A DNA stretch of 64,000 bases from Croceitalea sp947503285 (GTDB taxonomy: Bacteria > Bacteroidota > Bacteroidia > Flavobacteriales > Flavobacteriaceae). Shown in pieces: positions 26,508 to 35,440 of the stretch. The stretch spans positions 564,602 to 628,601 of the forward strand of contig NZ_BTGQ01000003.1 of assembly GCF_036985505.1 (NCBI RefSeq). Reading direction: 5' to 3'. A program made the translations under genes and the position numbers. A model generated the notes under the pieces. The model saw only the letters and a list, made by a program, of their open reading frames with translations. It was not told the origin of the DNA and ran no database searches. Each line of letters opens with the position of its first letter. The first letter of the stretch is position 1.

Positions 26508-27551
26508 TTAATTCAGCTCTTTTAACCAATCGGATATTGTTGCTAGATATCCCTCAGGGTGTTCGTAGGGTGATTTTTCATCTTCGAGCTCATAAAAACC
26601 ACCAGTTTTTGCCTTGAATAGGTTATGATTGGCATTCGGGAAGGTTTTGATGGTCAAATTGGTGTTGGCTCCCAATGTCTTTTCATATAGGGTCTTTGTT
26701 CTTCGCCAGTCTACATTTTTATCTTTTTCACCAAAAATGGCTAGTACTGGGCAGTTGACTTGTGAAAGTAAGGCCTCAAAATTAGCAACATAGATTTGTT
26801 GTCCCGTAGTTGTATCGAACGACACGTCCATAAATCTTTTTTGGAAGTCTTTGTATTGCTTTTTAGTGATTTGGCGCCCATCATTGAAACGTTGCATAAA
26901 ACCGTTCTGGCGTAGATGTATGGTAGCGGCTTGGGCAGCTTCAAAAGACCCTCCGGAATGTACGATTCGGTTTCCTTGGGCCCATTCATGCAAGATAAGA
27001 TCAATGGAATCTTTTGGAAGATCTTCAAGTAATAAATTCTGCTCTAAAAGGTAGTTGAAGTTTTCACGGGCGTAGACCCCTGAGACCGATATCCAAAATT
27101 TGATGTCTCCGTACGCATTGATGATTGTTGGATTGACCCATCCGGCACGGCTGATACCCCACAATCCAACGGCATGGGAACCAGGGATATTTTGTTTTTT
27201 TAGGGTGTTGATTGCAGCAATGGCTTCTGCTGCGCTATCTTCTATGGATTGGTAATAATCAAAAGCACCCCCACTTTTACCGCAGCCCATTTTATCCCAC
27301 ATTAAAGTACTATATCCAGAGTTACTAAGGGTTTTGCGAATGTCTTTATAATAGTCTTTCGCTACGGCATCGGTCTTTCCAGAACCGTGAATGATAAGTA
27401 CCAACCCTTTGGTATTGGATTGTGAAGTGCGGTTAAGTACCCCGTCGAGTGTTACGCCTTTATATTCGAACTCAAAAGGTTCATTCTGGGCCTTGACAAT
27501 GAGATTAAAAGTAGTGATGACCAACAAACAAGAGAAGATATTTTTATTCAT
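26508..27551 (-). CDS. Secreted alpha/beta hydrolase
   Basis: 347 residues. Signal peptide about 1-21 (ends VKAQ). Alpha/beta hydrolase fold: oxyanion segment LVLIIHGSGKTD (about 50-61), nucleophile elbow with S134 in LWGISRAGW, acid region FGEKDKNVDW and catalytic His in NANHNLFK near the C-terminus. Resembles bacterial acyl-peptidase/dienelactone hydrolase-like periplasmic esterases. Substrate not predictable. Stands as a single minus-strand gene; the upstream neighbour ends in a strong terminator (27621-27652). Confidence 0.87.
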   Translation of the reverse strand: MNKNIFSCLLVITTFNLIVKAQNEPFEFEYKGVTLDGVLNRTSQSNTKGLVLIIHGSGKTDAVAKDYYKDIRKTLSNSGYSTLMWDKMGCGKSGGAFDYYQSIEDSAAEAIAAINTLKKQNIPGSHAVGLWGISRAGWVNPTIINAYGDIKFWISVSGVYARENFNYLLEQNLLLEDLPKDSIDLILHEWAQGNRIVHSGGSFEAAQAATIHLRQNGFMQRFNDGRQITKKQYKDFQKRFMDVSFDTTTGQQIYVANFEALLSQVNCPVLAIFGEKDKNVDWRRTKTLYEKTLGANTNLTIKTFPNANHNLFKAKTGGFYELEDEKSPYEHPEGYLATISDWLKELN

Positions 27552-27620
27552 GACATGCCGCCTAACAATCAGAAAGATGCATCTTAACTTGTTTTGTTAC
27601 ACTAAATCATTGTCAATACC

Positions 27621-27652
27621 AAAACCGGGGGTAGTGACGTACCCCCGGTTTT
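27621..27652 (-). terminator. Strong hairpin terminator after the SH3 protein gene
   Basis: AAAACCGGGGGTA and TACCCCCGGTTTT form a perfect 13-bp stem around a 6-nt loop, with T-runs on either strand. It lies 39 nt after the SH3 gene stop. Confidence 0.85.
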
Positions 27653-27690
27653 CAGTATTTCAATACCCAAGATTGACCGTTGTAATTCAA

Positions 27691-28494
27691 TCACTGTTTA
27701 GCAAGTTTTAAACCCTTGTTTGCCCAGACCAATTCTTTGGTCTCTATGCTTTTCTTTTTCCATAGGGCATTCTCGTCATAGCTTTCGCCAACCTCCTTTT
27801 TGTATCGAATTTTGCCTGCTACGCCGTGCGTATCTTCAGGAAATATGAATTCTTCCCAAAAATAGTAGGCTCCGGCGTCTGAGACCTGTGAGATGCGTGC
27901 AACCTGATGCAGCTCACCTTCTTGTTGAAATAGGTAGATGCCACCGCCTTCGGCACCGCAGGCTTCAGCTAAGTAATCGACCAATAGGGCGCCCTCGATA
28001 TTGGGCAATCCTTTGGTGCCTAGATCGGTCAAATAAAATTGACCGTTATGCAACCTGGTCGACTTTTCTTTAAAGGAACCGTCTTCTTGCAGGGTGCGAA
28101 TGAGTAGGTAATCTTCATCGTTGTTTTTGGCCCTTCCGAAAAGGTGTACTACGTTGTTGATGGTCTTTCTTTCAAGAGCGAGTAGCCCACCCAGAACGTA
28201 ACCTTTTATCCCCTTGTAATCCACCTTATAAAAATGATGGTCCACACCTTTATAGCGCCATGAGTTTTCATGCTTTTCATGCACGATTACACGACCCCCG
28301 ATAGCCAAGGTTTTGAGCACCTTGCTTTCGGTCATAGGTGCTTCGCGCAATTGCACGTGGTCACCAAAGAGGTAAACGATTTGTCCGGGATCAAAACCGC
28401 AATCTTCATAAATACAATGTGGTTTTTCTTGGGCATTTGCAAATAAACAGATGGTCAGTATGGTAAGGATGGATAACATCTGCTTTGCTTTCAT
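27691..28494 (-). CDS. Secreted SH3-domain protein
   Basis: 267 residues from the ATG at 28494 (MKAKQMLSILTILTICLFANAQ, signal peptide). A TTG 30 nt upstream adds unlikely residues. After the signal come CIYEDCGFDPG and a bacterial SH3b-like domain (about 35-105; VYLFGDHVQLREAPMTESKV, then KVDYKGIKGYVLGGLL). The remaining about 160 residues match nothing I recognise. SH3b domains in exported proteins often bind cell wall or act as spacers. Function unknown; envelope location likely. Confidence 0.75.
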   Translation of the reverse strand: MKAKQMLSILTILTICLFANAQEKPHCIYEDCGFDPGQIVYLFGDHVQLREAPMTESKVLKTLAIGGRVIVHEKHENSWRYKGVDHHFYKVDYKGIKGYVLGGLLALERKTINNVVHLFGRAKNNDEDYLLIRTLQEDGSFKEKSTRLHNGQFYLTDLGTKGLPNIEGALLVDYLAEACGAEGGGIYLFQQEGELHQVARISQVSDAGAYYFWEEFIFPEDTHGVAGKIRYKKEVGESYDENALWKKKSIETKELVWANKGLKLAKQ

Positions 28495-28650
28495 AGTATT
28501 AGAATTTAAATGAACGTTGACCAATAGTGGTCACTGTAATAACTACCCTGAAAATGATGGTCATGGCCTTCACAACCGATGAAAAGTATGTTATTCTAGG
28601 TCAACTACCGCATTTGTGAAATACTTAACAACGTTGTTTCCACAATGTAA

Positions 28651-30027
28651 TCAGTCTTTCAAGTCTTTAAAGACTGCGGTACTAACCCAATAAATATCTT
28701 GCTTACTCGTATAGAAAAGATACTTGCCATCTTCGGTCACAAAGGGACACAATTCATGATATTCCGTATTGACTTTGTCACCCATATTTACCGCTTGCGA
28801 CCAAGAGCCGTCATCATTTTTAAAACTGATATAGAGATCGCCCCTGCCGAGACCATCGTATCGGGTAGCACAAAAAATCAAATAATCTTCATCAGGGGCG
28901 ACAAATACATCGGCCTCATAAGCGTCGGTGTTAATGGCATCACCCAAGCGAACTGCTTTTTGAAATTTACCATTGACAAATGTCGAATAGTAAACATCAT
29001 GGTTTCGGCTATTTTCATCGGTGTAGGCGTCGGTAGAAAAGTACATCGTACCCTGATTGGTAAACGAAATATAATATTCTTCCCCTGCTGTATTGATGTT
29101 GGTACCTGCATTGATAGGCTCAGACCAGCCACTTGCTGTTCGGTTCGCGTACCAAATATCAATATCCTTTGATTCCCCTTTACCATCAAGGGCTTGGTTG
29201 GAAATAAAGTATAATCGATTCTCATCAGGGGATAAAAACGGGTCGTTGTAGCCATATTGTTCATGGGAAAGTATGGTTTTAGGGGTGGTCCATTGATTAT
29301 TTCGTAACTCAGCATATCGTATTTCGTTCTTGCCATTGACATCGACACCATAATAAAATTCGGTTCCAGCTTTGTTGAATACGGAACCAAACTCTGATTC
29401 TTCGGTAGAAATCACATTGGGGGCGAAAACCTTAGCTACTTTTTCCGGCGGCTTTTGCCCCATATAAGTTCCTTTTAATACAATAGTACGAACCATACTT
29501 TCATCAGCACCATTTGCCTTTAGTAGGGCCACTATTTCTGTTGTATTTGTTCTTAGTGCAATTTCTAAAGGAGTACTTCCCCTTTTGTTTTTTAGGTTGA
29601 TGGGCACACCTGCTTTAATAAGCTTTTCTACGAAAATGGGGTCTTTGTTCAAGATGGCTTTTTCAAACAATAGTGCCCCATATTTACGCTTCCAGGTGCT
29701 ATCTTTCTCTAGATCTTTCAACGTATTAAAGAATTCCATACGTTGAAATCGAACGGCCATATACAAAGGTGTTGTACCGTCATCATCTTCTAGGTTAAAG
29801 GTGATTCCCTTTTTGATGAGCTGTTGAAAGACTTCTTCTTGGTTGCAGGCAACTGCCCAGTGTAATAGCGACCGACCGCGATTATCTTGGGTGTTGATCT
29901 CGGTACGCCCTAATAGACTGTCTAAACGGGCCATATTGCCTTGACATGCGGTTCTGTAAATGTTTTGACCATTGCTTGCCAGATACCCTAGCAATAGCAA
30001 TGCTGTCAAACTAATTTTGAATTTCAT
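28651..30027 (-). CDS. Secreted ankyrin-repeat / PD40 beta-propeller protein
   Basis: 458 residues. Signal peptide about 1-20. Ankyrin repeats at about 22-185 (RGRSLLHWAVACNQEEVFQQ, DDGTTPLYMAVRF, RGSTPLEIALRTNTTEIVAL) are followed by a WD40-like PD40 propeller at about 210-450, with repeated (D)PFLSPDENRLYFISN, MYFSTDAYTDEN and LYISFKNDDGSW blades like those of TolB. Both halves are protein-interaction folds; the combination suggests a periplasmic scaffold or sensor. No enzyme motif is seen. Confidence 0.82.
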   Translation of the reverse strand: MKFKISLTALLLLGYLASNGQNIYRTACQGNMARLDSLLGRTEINTQDNRGRSLLHWAVACNQEEVFQQLIKKGITFNLEDDDGTTPLYMAVRFQRMEFFNTLKDLEKDSTWKRKYGALLFEKAILNKDPIFVEKLIKAGVPINLKNKRGSTPLEIALRTNTTEIVALLKANGADESMVRTIVLKGTYMGQKPPEKVAKVFAPNVISTEESEFGSVFNKAGTEFYYGVDVNGKNEIRYAELRNNQWTTPKTILSHEQYGYNDPFLSPDENRLYFISNQALDGKGESKDIDIWYANRTASGWSEPINAGTNINTAGEEYYISFTNQGTMYFSTDAYTDENSRNHDVYYSTFVNGKFQKAVRLGDAINTDAYEADVFVAPDEDYLIFCATRYDGLGRGDLYISFKNDDGSWSQAVNMGDKVNTEYHELCPFVTEDGKYLFYTSKQDIYWVSTAVFKDLKD

Positions 30028-30064
30028 TAATGGATGGACTTTTCGTTTATTGATACCCGTAAAG

Positions 30065-30952
30065 TTACTCTTTACCTTCTAAATACCTTTTTAGGTAACC
30101 GCTCTCTTTCAAAAAAACAACAGGGTCTTTAATGTTTAAAATGTCTTGAATTGCCTTTTTTTTGTCTTCTTGTCTATTGAAATAAGCTTCCACAATTTTA
30201 TAGCCTATCCAATAGCCCATATCTTTTGGTTTTCCATCCGTAGTGTTGCGTTCGTAAAGCCAATCGCCAAAATTATTCGTATTCATGGTCTTAACAAAAG
30301 TCTTACAGAGCTCTGACTCGTGGGCATTACCATACTCTTTTAGTGACGCGTTCAAGAGAATACCAGAAGTCAATTCCCCGATAAAATCAGCGGTACCTTC
30401 TTTTAGGGTCTGTTGCAATAACGTATTGGGCCCTTCAACGGTTTGCTGAAAATGAATGAGTTCGTGGGCAATAAGGGCATCGATACTGTTGAGGTCTTCA
30501 AGAAGCTCGGTTCCAATAAGCAATCCGTTTTCTGAAACCGTACCCCCAGAGCTAAATACCCCTACTACAAAATATACTGGCGGAAAAGTGGTATCAGCAT
30601 ACCAATATTTTAAAGCGGCATAAATAGCCTGTATTCGTTTTTTATATGAAGGTAGGTCTGCGAGAATGGTTCTACATTTTAAATAATCCGTTTTTCGTTG
30701 CTGAACACTTTTTAGCATTTCTTCAGGGGTAAGATACTCCCTAAAAGGACGTAAACCAGGTGAGGCCTTTTCAAGATATTCTTCAAAAGGGTTGCCAGTT
30801 ACGATTTCCAATTGGTCTAAGGCCTTCCAAAAATTATCAAAATCAGTAGTGACAAATTTAGCATCCAAAGGGTTGGATGAAAAGTTTTCTTGGCCAAGCA
30901 GGTTTAGTAGTGCAAAGAGATAGGTTATTGAAAATGCGAGTGTATTTTTCAT
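30065..30952 (-). CDS. Secreted predicted Zn-dependent peptidase, DUF2268/GldB-like
   Basis: 295 residues from the ATG at 30952 (MKNTLAFSITYLFALLNLLG, signal peptide); a longer frame to 31030 lacks a signal and is less likely. Zinc-peptidase motif H163-E-L-I-H167 (DALIAHELIHFQQ) with a downstream E185-GTADF that could supply the third ligand. The layout resembles the DUF2268 'putative Zn-dependent protease' family and the related gliding protein GldB. Lies on the minus strand after the membrane AraC regulator gene (88-bp gap); a functional link is possible but unproven. Confidence 0.72.
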   Translation of the reverse strand: MKNTLAFSITYLFALLNLLGQENFSSNPLDAKFVTTDFDNFWKALDQLEIVTGNPFEEYLEKASPGLRPFREYLTPEEMLKSVQQRKTDYLKCRTILADLPSYKKRIQAIYAALKYWYADTTFPPVYFVVGVFSSGGTVSENGLLIGTELLEDLNSIDALIAHELIHFQQTVEGPNTLLQQTLKEGTADFIGELTSGILLNASLKEYGNAHESELCKTFVKTMNTNNFGDWLYERNTTDGKPKDMGYWIGYKIVEAYFNRQEDKKKAIQDILNIKDPVVFLKESGYLKRYLEGKE

Positions 30953-31040
30953 GATGTTTGTTTTGGTTAAAACACGTAAAAATTCGAAGTTCAATCGCCC
31001 AAAAATCGGATTTAGGACGTCCGAAATCATGATATTGGAC

Positions 31041-32102
31041 TTATTTTTTTAAATAATCAGAAGGGTTTTTACCTGTAACTTCCTTGAAGATTTGGTTGAA
31101 TGATGATTTACTGTTAAACCCAGAATCCATCGCAATTCCGAGAAGATTCTTTTTTCTTTGGCCAGGATCTTGAATACGTGAGATTGCTTCGCTCACCCTA
31201 TAGCCGTTTACGAAAGAGTTGAAATTGGTATTATGATGAAGATTAATAAGTGCTGAAACATAACGTTCGGGCAGTTTTAAACTATCGGCGACTTGTTTTA
31301 AGGATAATTTTTGTTGGGTATGTATTTTATTATGATCGAAAAGACTCCGTAATCGGCCCAACTCTTTTTCGTCATTAAATTGTGGAAAATTTTGGTTGAC
31401 CAAGCCTTGTTTAGCCAATTTGGGAATGTCTAAAAACGAAGGCTTAAAATAACCTAGATAGCCCAAAATGAAAACAAAAAGAACCAAGATGACCTCTATT
31501 ATCTTAAATACAGGTACAATATAAAAAGCTTCTAAGGCCCAAAAGAAGGTTGTTAAGCTAAAGAAACCCAAAAAAGCATATAGTTTATATAACCCGTTAA
31601 GTGATTGCTTGACATTGTTTTGTAACCGATACAAATCAATACTTAAAAAAATAATAACAACGCCCATTGCTACAACGGGAAGTATCTCAGTGAAGAAGAA
31701 CCAAAATGGGTTATCAAAAGGATGGTAATTGGAGCTTTGATGCCAATTTGAAAAATAACTAAAGCCCTCTACAACAATCTCAATCAACGCGGGCACAAAT
31801 AACCATAGCTGTATTCGTTTCAATTGAAATGTTGGGTTCAGATTAGACTTCATGAAAAACCAAAGGGCTGGGGGTATGATAAGATAAGAGCCCAACAACC
31901 AGATTGGAAATGTTGAAGGTGAATTGTTCAAATTCATCCGCATTACCCATATGGTAAAAATTTCAATGGTAATTACAGCGGTAATCAGCCCTAAAAAGAA
32001 ATTGGCATACCTTTTTTTGAAGATACCGGCCAATAATGCCGAACTTAATAAAAAGCCCTGACCAGAAATAATTAATAATATATAGGGTTCAAACTTCTCC
32101 AT
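31041..32102 (-). CDS. Membrane-bound AraC-family transcriptional regulator
   Basis: 353 residues. Seven or so hydrophobic helices (about 8-210) are followed by a cytoplasmic linker and a C-terminal AraC/XylS double helix-turn-helix (about 255-353; SLKQVADSLKLPERYVSALI, LLGIAMDSGFNSKSSFNQIF, TGKNPSDYLKK). Such proteins are common in flavobacteria and probably sense a membrane or extracellular cue and bind DNA directly. Target unknown; the gene just downstream encodes the secreted Zn-peptidase. Confidence 0.9.
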   Translation of the reverse strand: MEKFEPYILLIISGQGFLLSSALLAGIFKKRYANFFLGLITAVITIEIFTIWVMRMNLNNSPSTFPIWLLGSYLIIPPALWFFMKSNLNPTFQLKRIQLWLFVPALIEIVVEGFSYFSNWHQSSNYHPFDNPFWFFFTEILPVVAMGVVIIFLSIDLYRLQNNVKQSLNGLYKLYAFLGFFSLTTFFWALEAFYIVPVFKIIEVILVLFVFILGYLGYFKPSFLDIPKLAKQGLVNQNFPQFNDEKELGRLRSLFDHNKIHTQQKLSLKQVADSLKLPERYVSALINLHHNTNFNSFVNGYRVSEAISRIQDPGQRKKNLLGIAMDSGFNSKSSFNQIFKEVTGKNPSDYLKK

Positions 32103-32195
32103 GGACTAAAAAAACAAATAACATTATTTTAAACTAATCGGCTATTGAAAATATGCAACTACAGCTAGCAATAAAGCTAGACAATCCAACTTTCT

Positions 32196-33233
32196 TCATT
32201 TGGAAATTGAATAGATGGTAACTGCCTTTACTTTTCCTTTTAAGGATACCTGTCCTTTTTCAGAAAAAGAAAAGTTGACGGTGCCTACACTATTTTTTAA
32301 ATCTTCTGATAGTAGAACTTCAGATTTTAAGAAATTGCACTGTCCTTGAATACGGGCTGCAGTATTGATGGTGTCGCCATGATAGGCGATTTCCTTTTTA
32401 TATTTGCCTACTTCGGTCACGGTCACGATTCCAGAATGCAGCCCAGCTTTAAAAAAAGGAAGACAGCCATACTTTTTTTCGTAGTACCCTCTTTTCTTTT
32501 TCAATAGTTCTGAAAAATTATAATAGGCCCATATGCAATTCTGCTTACGTAACCCTTCTTTCAGCGGCCATGTCAATACCGCTTCATCACCTACGTATTG
32601 GTAGATTTCAGCATGGTTCTGTTCTACCGCAACACCCAGGTCATTGAAACAATCTTGTATGAGCATGCTATACTTCACGTGTCCTAAACGTTCTGCCAAG
32701 GTGGTAGAGGATTGTAGGTCTAAAAACATGAAAATTCGCTCTTCCTCTCGTGGCGTATAGAATTTTCCACGTACCATTTTGGTAAGGTTGCCCTCACCAA
32801 GCATCAAGGTAACTTGTCGTAATATGGTCATGAAAAAATCAGTGGCCAGAATATAGAAGTAAATGGCTCCGCTGCCCTCGTCTATGGCAAAGGTGATGAT
32901 ACTGATGTCCGTTCCAAAATAGATTTTATAGACCCAATAGGCGGTAAAAATCATCAGAAGTATAAAACCAATGGCATATAGCGAACGCATGATCAAAAGC
33001 TTGCCAATGGTCAGTTTTCGATATAGGTTTTTCTCTACCCAAATTGCGGCAAGGCCAGAGATGATACCGAAGATAGGGCCAAGGGTAATACTGATAAGCA
33101 TACTTGACTCAAAATCAAATTGAAGTTCACCCAGTTCTTCGGTGCCCACACCACGAATGATGGCTAAGAAAACCATGGAAAAAGTCCACCCGATAATATA
33201 AAAACGCAGTATCCTTAAGTTGCGTTTACTCAT
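32196..33233 (-). CDS. Membrane class III adenylate/guanylate cyclase
   Basis: 345 residues from the ATG at 33233; five codons upstream is a TTG start that is less likely. Four N-terminal membrane helices (about 10-145) form a simple sensor region, then a class III cyclase catalytic domain (about 165-345): metal-binding D172 (FMFLDLQSSTT) and D216 (YQYVGDEAVL), and the transition-state pair N290/R294 (GDTINTAARIQ). All catalytic residues are present, so it should make cAMP or cGMP. It overlaps the VOC gene stop by 8 bp and ends the SatD-DUF3307-VOC-cyclase unit. Confidence 0.9.
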   Translation of the reverse strand: MSKRNLRILRFYIIGWTFSMVFLAIIRGVGTEELGELQFDFESSMLISITLGPIFGIISGLAAIWVEKNLYRKLTIGKLLIMRSLYAIGFILLMIFTAYWVYKIYFGTDISIITFAIDEGSGAIYFYILATDFFMTILRQVTLMLGEGNLTKMVRGKFYTPREEERIFMFLDLQSSTTLAERLGHVKYSMLIQDCFNDLGVAVEQNHAEIYQYVGDEAVLTWPLKEGLRKQNCIWAYYNFSELLKKKRGYYEKKYGCLPFFKAGLHSGIVTVTEVGKYKKEIAYHGDTINTAARIQGQCNFLKSEVLLSEDLKNSVGTVNFSFSEKGQVSLKGKVKAVTIYSISK

Positions 33234-33639
33234 GATATCCTTTTTCAACCAAACGCTTAGAAATCCACCAGTAATTTCCTTCGGGATCTTTTACTCCGCC
33301 TTGACGGTCCCCGTAGTCCATATCAGCAGGTTCAAAAACAACTTCCCCACCGTGCTTAAGGGCATTCTGAAATACTGTATCCACATCGTTCACATAAAGA
33401 TAAAATGCTGTTCGCATACCTTCAAACTGTTCGCTGGCTTGACTTATCATAAAACAGGCGTCACCTATTTTCAAGATGCAGTTTTGTATAACGCCCGTGT
33501 CGCTATTGATGCGGTTTAGTTCATCAGCATAAAAAGCGTGCTTTAAAAAGGTAATTAACCGTTCTGGATCTTCAGTAAAGAGGTACGGACTTACATTGGA
33601 GAATCCACTGGGAATATAGGTGTCAAAAATTGCTTTCAT
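33226..33639 (-). CDS. VOC family protein (PhnB-like)
   Basis: 137 residues, soluble. Starts MKAIFDTYIPSGFSNVSPYL and contains ITFLKHAFYADEL and GGVKDPEGNYWWISKRL, typical of PhnB/YdhR-like VOC proteins. Activity unknown. Sits 4 bp after the DUF3307 gene and overlaps the cyclase gene by 8 bp, so it is an internal gene of a four-gene unit. Confidence 0.88.
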   Translation of the reverse strand: MKAIFDTYIPSGFSNVSPYLFTEDPERLITFLKHAFYADELNRINSDTGVIQNCILKIGDACFMISQASEQFEGMRTAFYLYVNDVDTVFQNALKHGGEVVFEPADMDYGDRQGGVKDPEGNYWWISKRLVEKGYHE

Positions 33640-33643
33640 GAAT

Positions 33644-34372
33644 TTATAATACCGTGATTAGATAATTGTAGGCCATACCGGCCAAAATGGCAAGGCCAAA
33701 ACTTAAGAGCGTTCCGATAAGCACATATTCGGTGAGTTTGCGATTTTTACCTTTATTGAGGTCACCAAACCGAAATACTGATTTGGCCGCTATCAATAAC
33801 CCTATGGCAGCCCATTGTTGTAGTAAAATGAACCCGAAGACGAACAAACGCTCTAACATACCAATATAACGTCCTGCATTTTTTAGGGAACCACCTTCAC
33901 CGTTTTCAACTTCATCATGGGCCAGTTCTTGTATATAGGGTGCTAGCATCATTTTGATTAAAATCGCCGAAACATAGGTGGTAAAGACAATCAGGCTAAC
34001 TAATAACAGCATTCGCGGACTCAATAAACCATCCCAATTTATGGTGAAGGGTTGGTAAAAATAGACCAGTAACGCTATAACCAATACGTGCAATAGCTGA
34101 TCGATCACAAAGAGCCATCTTGCATTTTTTTTGGTGGTCAATACCAATTTTGCAAGATCTATTACATAGTGTGTGACAATGGTGATGCCAACCATCCATA
34201 AATAATTGAATTGCAATAGTACTAGAAGCAATACGAGGTGGACACCAATATGGTAGTATAGGTATTTTGATTTGCCCTTATGCTTGAATTTATGAGCCAC
34301 CCAATGGGAAGGCTGTAACGCAAAATCGGCTATAAAATGGACCAAAATCAGTTTTAAGGCAATTGCAGTCAT
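33644..34372 (-). CDS. DUF3307 family membrane protein
   Basis: 242 residues with about six hydrophobic helices. The N-terminus (LKLILVHFIADFALQPSHWV) followed by KSKYLYYHIGVHL carries histidines characteristic of DUF3307 integral membrane proteins. Function unknown. Its ATG overlaps the SatD stop by 4 bp (ATGA), so translation is coupled; SatD-DUF3307 pairs recur in Bacteroidota. Confidence 0.88.
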   Translation of the reverse strand: MTAIALKLILVHFIADFALQPSHWVAHKFKHKGKSKYLYYHIGVHLVLLLVLLQFNYLWMVGITIVTHYVIDLAKLVLTTKKNARWLFVIDQLLHVLVIALLVYFYQPFTINWDGLLSPRMLLLVSLIVFTTYVSAILIKMMLAPYIQELAHDEVENGEGGSLKNAGRYIGMLERLFVFGFILLQQWAAIGLLIAAKSVFRFGDLNKGKNRKLTEYVLIGTLLSFGLAILAGMAYNYLITVL

Positions 34373-34974
34373 AATTGGGTCACCTTGGTTTTGTAAAATA
34401 CCAATAATTGCTGTAATTCGTCATAACCGGCGCGAAGCAATGCCTCACTTATGGTACTTTGCGATTTTTCTAAAATAGGAACCAACTCTTTTTGGCTAGC
34501 TTCAGGATTTGCCAAGGTCGTTTTCACTACCCGCGCGGTTGCTGGTAACCAATTGTCTGCGGTCAAAGCCATAAGTTTTAATGATAAATTCAATATTTCG
34601 TCAAATTCTAGAGTACTTGATCTTAAGGCCAAGTTGGTCTTTTTTAGATTTTGAAAACATTCTCCTGAACGTACAAAAGCACTACCGTTTGATTCGGTAA
34701 TCTTTTCAGAATGGTAATCTTTTTCACCTAGGCCTATGGCTATGCGTACATCAACCCCTTTTTTCTGTTTTAGAATGGCTTTTATAAAATAGGCAGCTTC
34801 CAAGGCGCGTTCCGGTATGGTTTCCAATTGAAAACTATCTCCTCTGTAAACCTCCCAATGATGAGGTTCTTTTCCGTAAGCATTCAATCCTTCTTTGAGG
34901 TATGGAAGCCAAATTTTGGGTGAGGTTTCTCGAGAATTGACGATATCCCCGGTAAGTATGGCGGTGGTAATCAT
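34369..34974 (-). CDS. SatD family protein with C-terminal HTH
   Basis: 201 residues. N-terminal region ITTAILTGDIVNSRE followed by VYRGDSFQLE (about 42-51), VRIAIGLGEKD (about 76-86) and NGSAFVRSGE (about 96-105); this order of motifs parallels the metal-binding and nucleotide-binding strands of class III nucleotide cyclases. The C-terminus (about 158-190, QKELVPILEKSQSTISEALL) is a helix-turn-helix of sigma-region-4 or MarR-like look. Name from Streptococcus SatD (acid tolerance operon); function unknown. First gene of a four-gene unit; three palindromes lie just upstream, so it is likely self-regulated. Confidence 0.85.
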   Translation of the reverse strand: MITTAILTGDIVNSRETSPKIWLPYLKEGLNAYGKEPHHWEVYRGDSFQLETIPERALEAAYFIKAILKQKKGVDVRIAIGLGEKDYHSEKITESNGSAFVRSGECFQNLKKTNLALRSSTLEFDEILNLSLKLMALTADNWLPATARVVKTTLANPEASQKELVPILEKSQSTISEALLRAGYDELQQLLVFYKTKVTQL

Positions 34975-34981
34975 TTGATAA

Positions 34982-35059
34982 ATATCGTATTTTTTACCGA
35001 TATATTAAAATATCGTCTAAATAAACGATATAATTTAATATCGTTGAAATAAACGATAA
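34982..35059. promoter_or_regulatory. Three 22-bp palindromic operators at exact 28-bp spacing upstream of satD
   Basis: Sites 34982-35003, 35010-35031 and 35038-35059, each of the form ATATCGT-N8-ACGATAT. Site 2 is a perfect inverted repeat; site 1 has CCGATAT and site 3 ACGATAA in the right arm. Starts are 28 bp apart in both steps. The nearest site is only 7 bp upstream of the SatD ATG. The array fits cooperative binding by a dimeric HTH protein; SatD itself carries an HTH and is the first suspect. Confidence 0.75.
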
Positions 35060-35383
35060 TTCAAAAAGACAAAAGATTCATGGGTTTCATCTTTTGTTAA
35101 CTTCTAGGCTACAAGGAAGGCAATCTTGTTTTTCCCTACTGATTTCATGACCCAAATCAAATTCGGGCTTAGCAGTTTTATGACCAAGACATAATGCAAT
35201 CAATTTAAAACGAAAGCACCTAAAAAAATGAAGCAAAAACACATAAAGTGGCTTTTTGGGAATAGGCGCGAATGGTGATTGTGTAATGGAAGCGTCTGTT
35301 TCCTCACTGGATTTACTGTTGTATGGTCATAGCAGTGTCTATGAAAATCGAAGATGACCTGGCAACGTTCACTGTTTGAAGAG
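35060..35383. other. Intergenic region between the satD operators and the 35384 terminator
   Basis: No convincing gene. A 16-codon frame on the plus strand beginning MKQKHIKWLFGNRREW (around 35228) and a 95-codon minus-strand frame running through the terminator are both likely chance. The part next to 35059 must contain the satD promoter. Confidence 0.4.
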
Positions 35384-35425
35384 TAAAACCCCCTTTTCAG
35401 GAATGATCCTGAAAAGGGGGTTTTA
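35384..35425. terminator. Perfect 19-bp hairpin terminator
   Basis: TAAAACCCCCTTTTCAGGA and TCCTGAAAAGGGGGTTTTA pair perfectly around the loop ATGA. It lies 16 nt after the Spy-like gene stop and works by look on either strand. Confidence 0.9.
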
Positions 35426-35440
35426 AAATCAACAAAAAAA

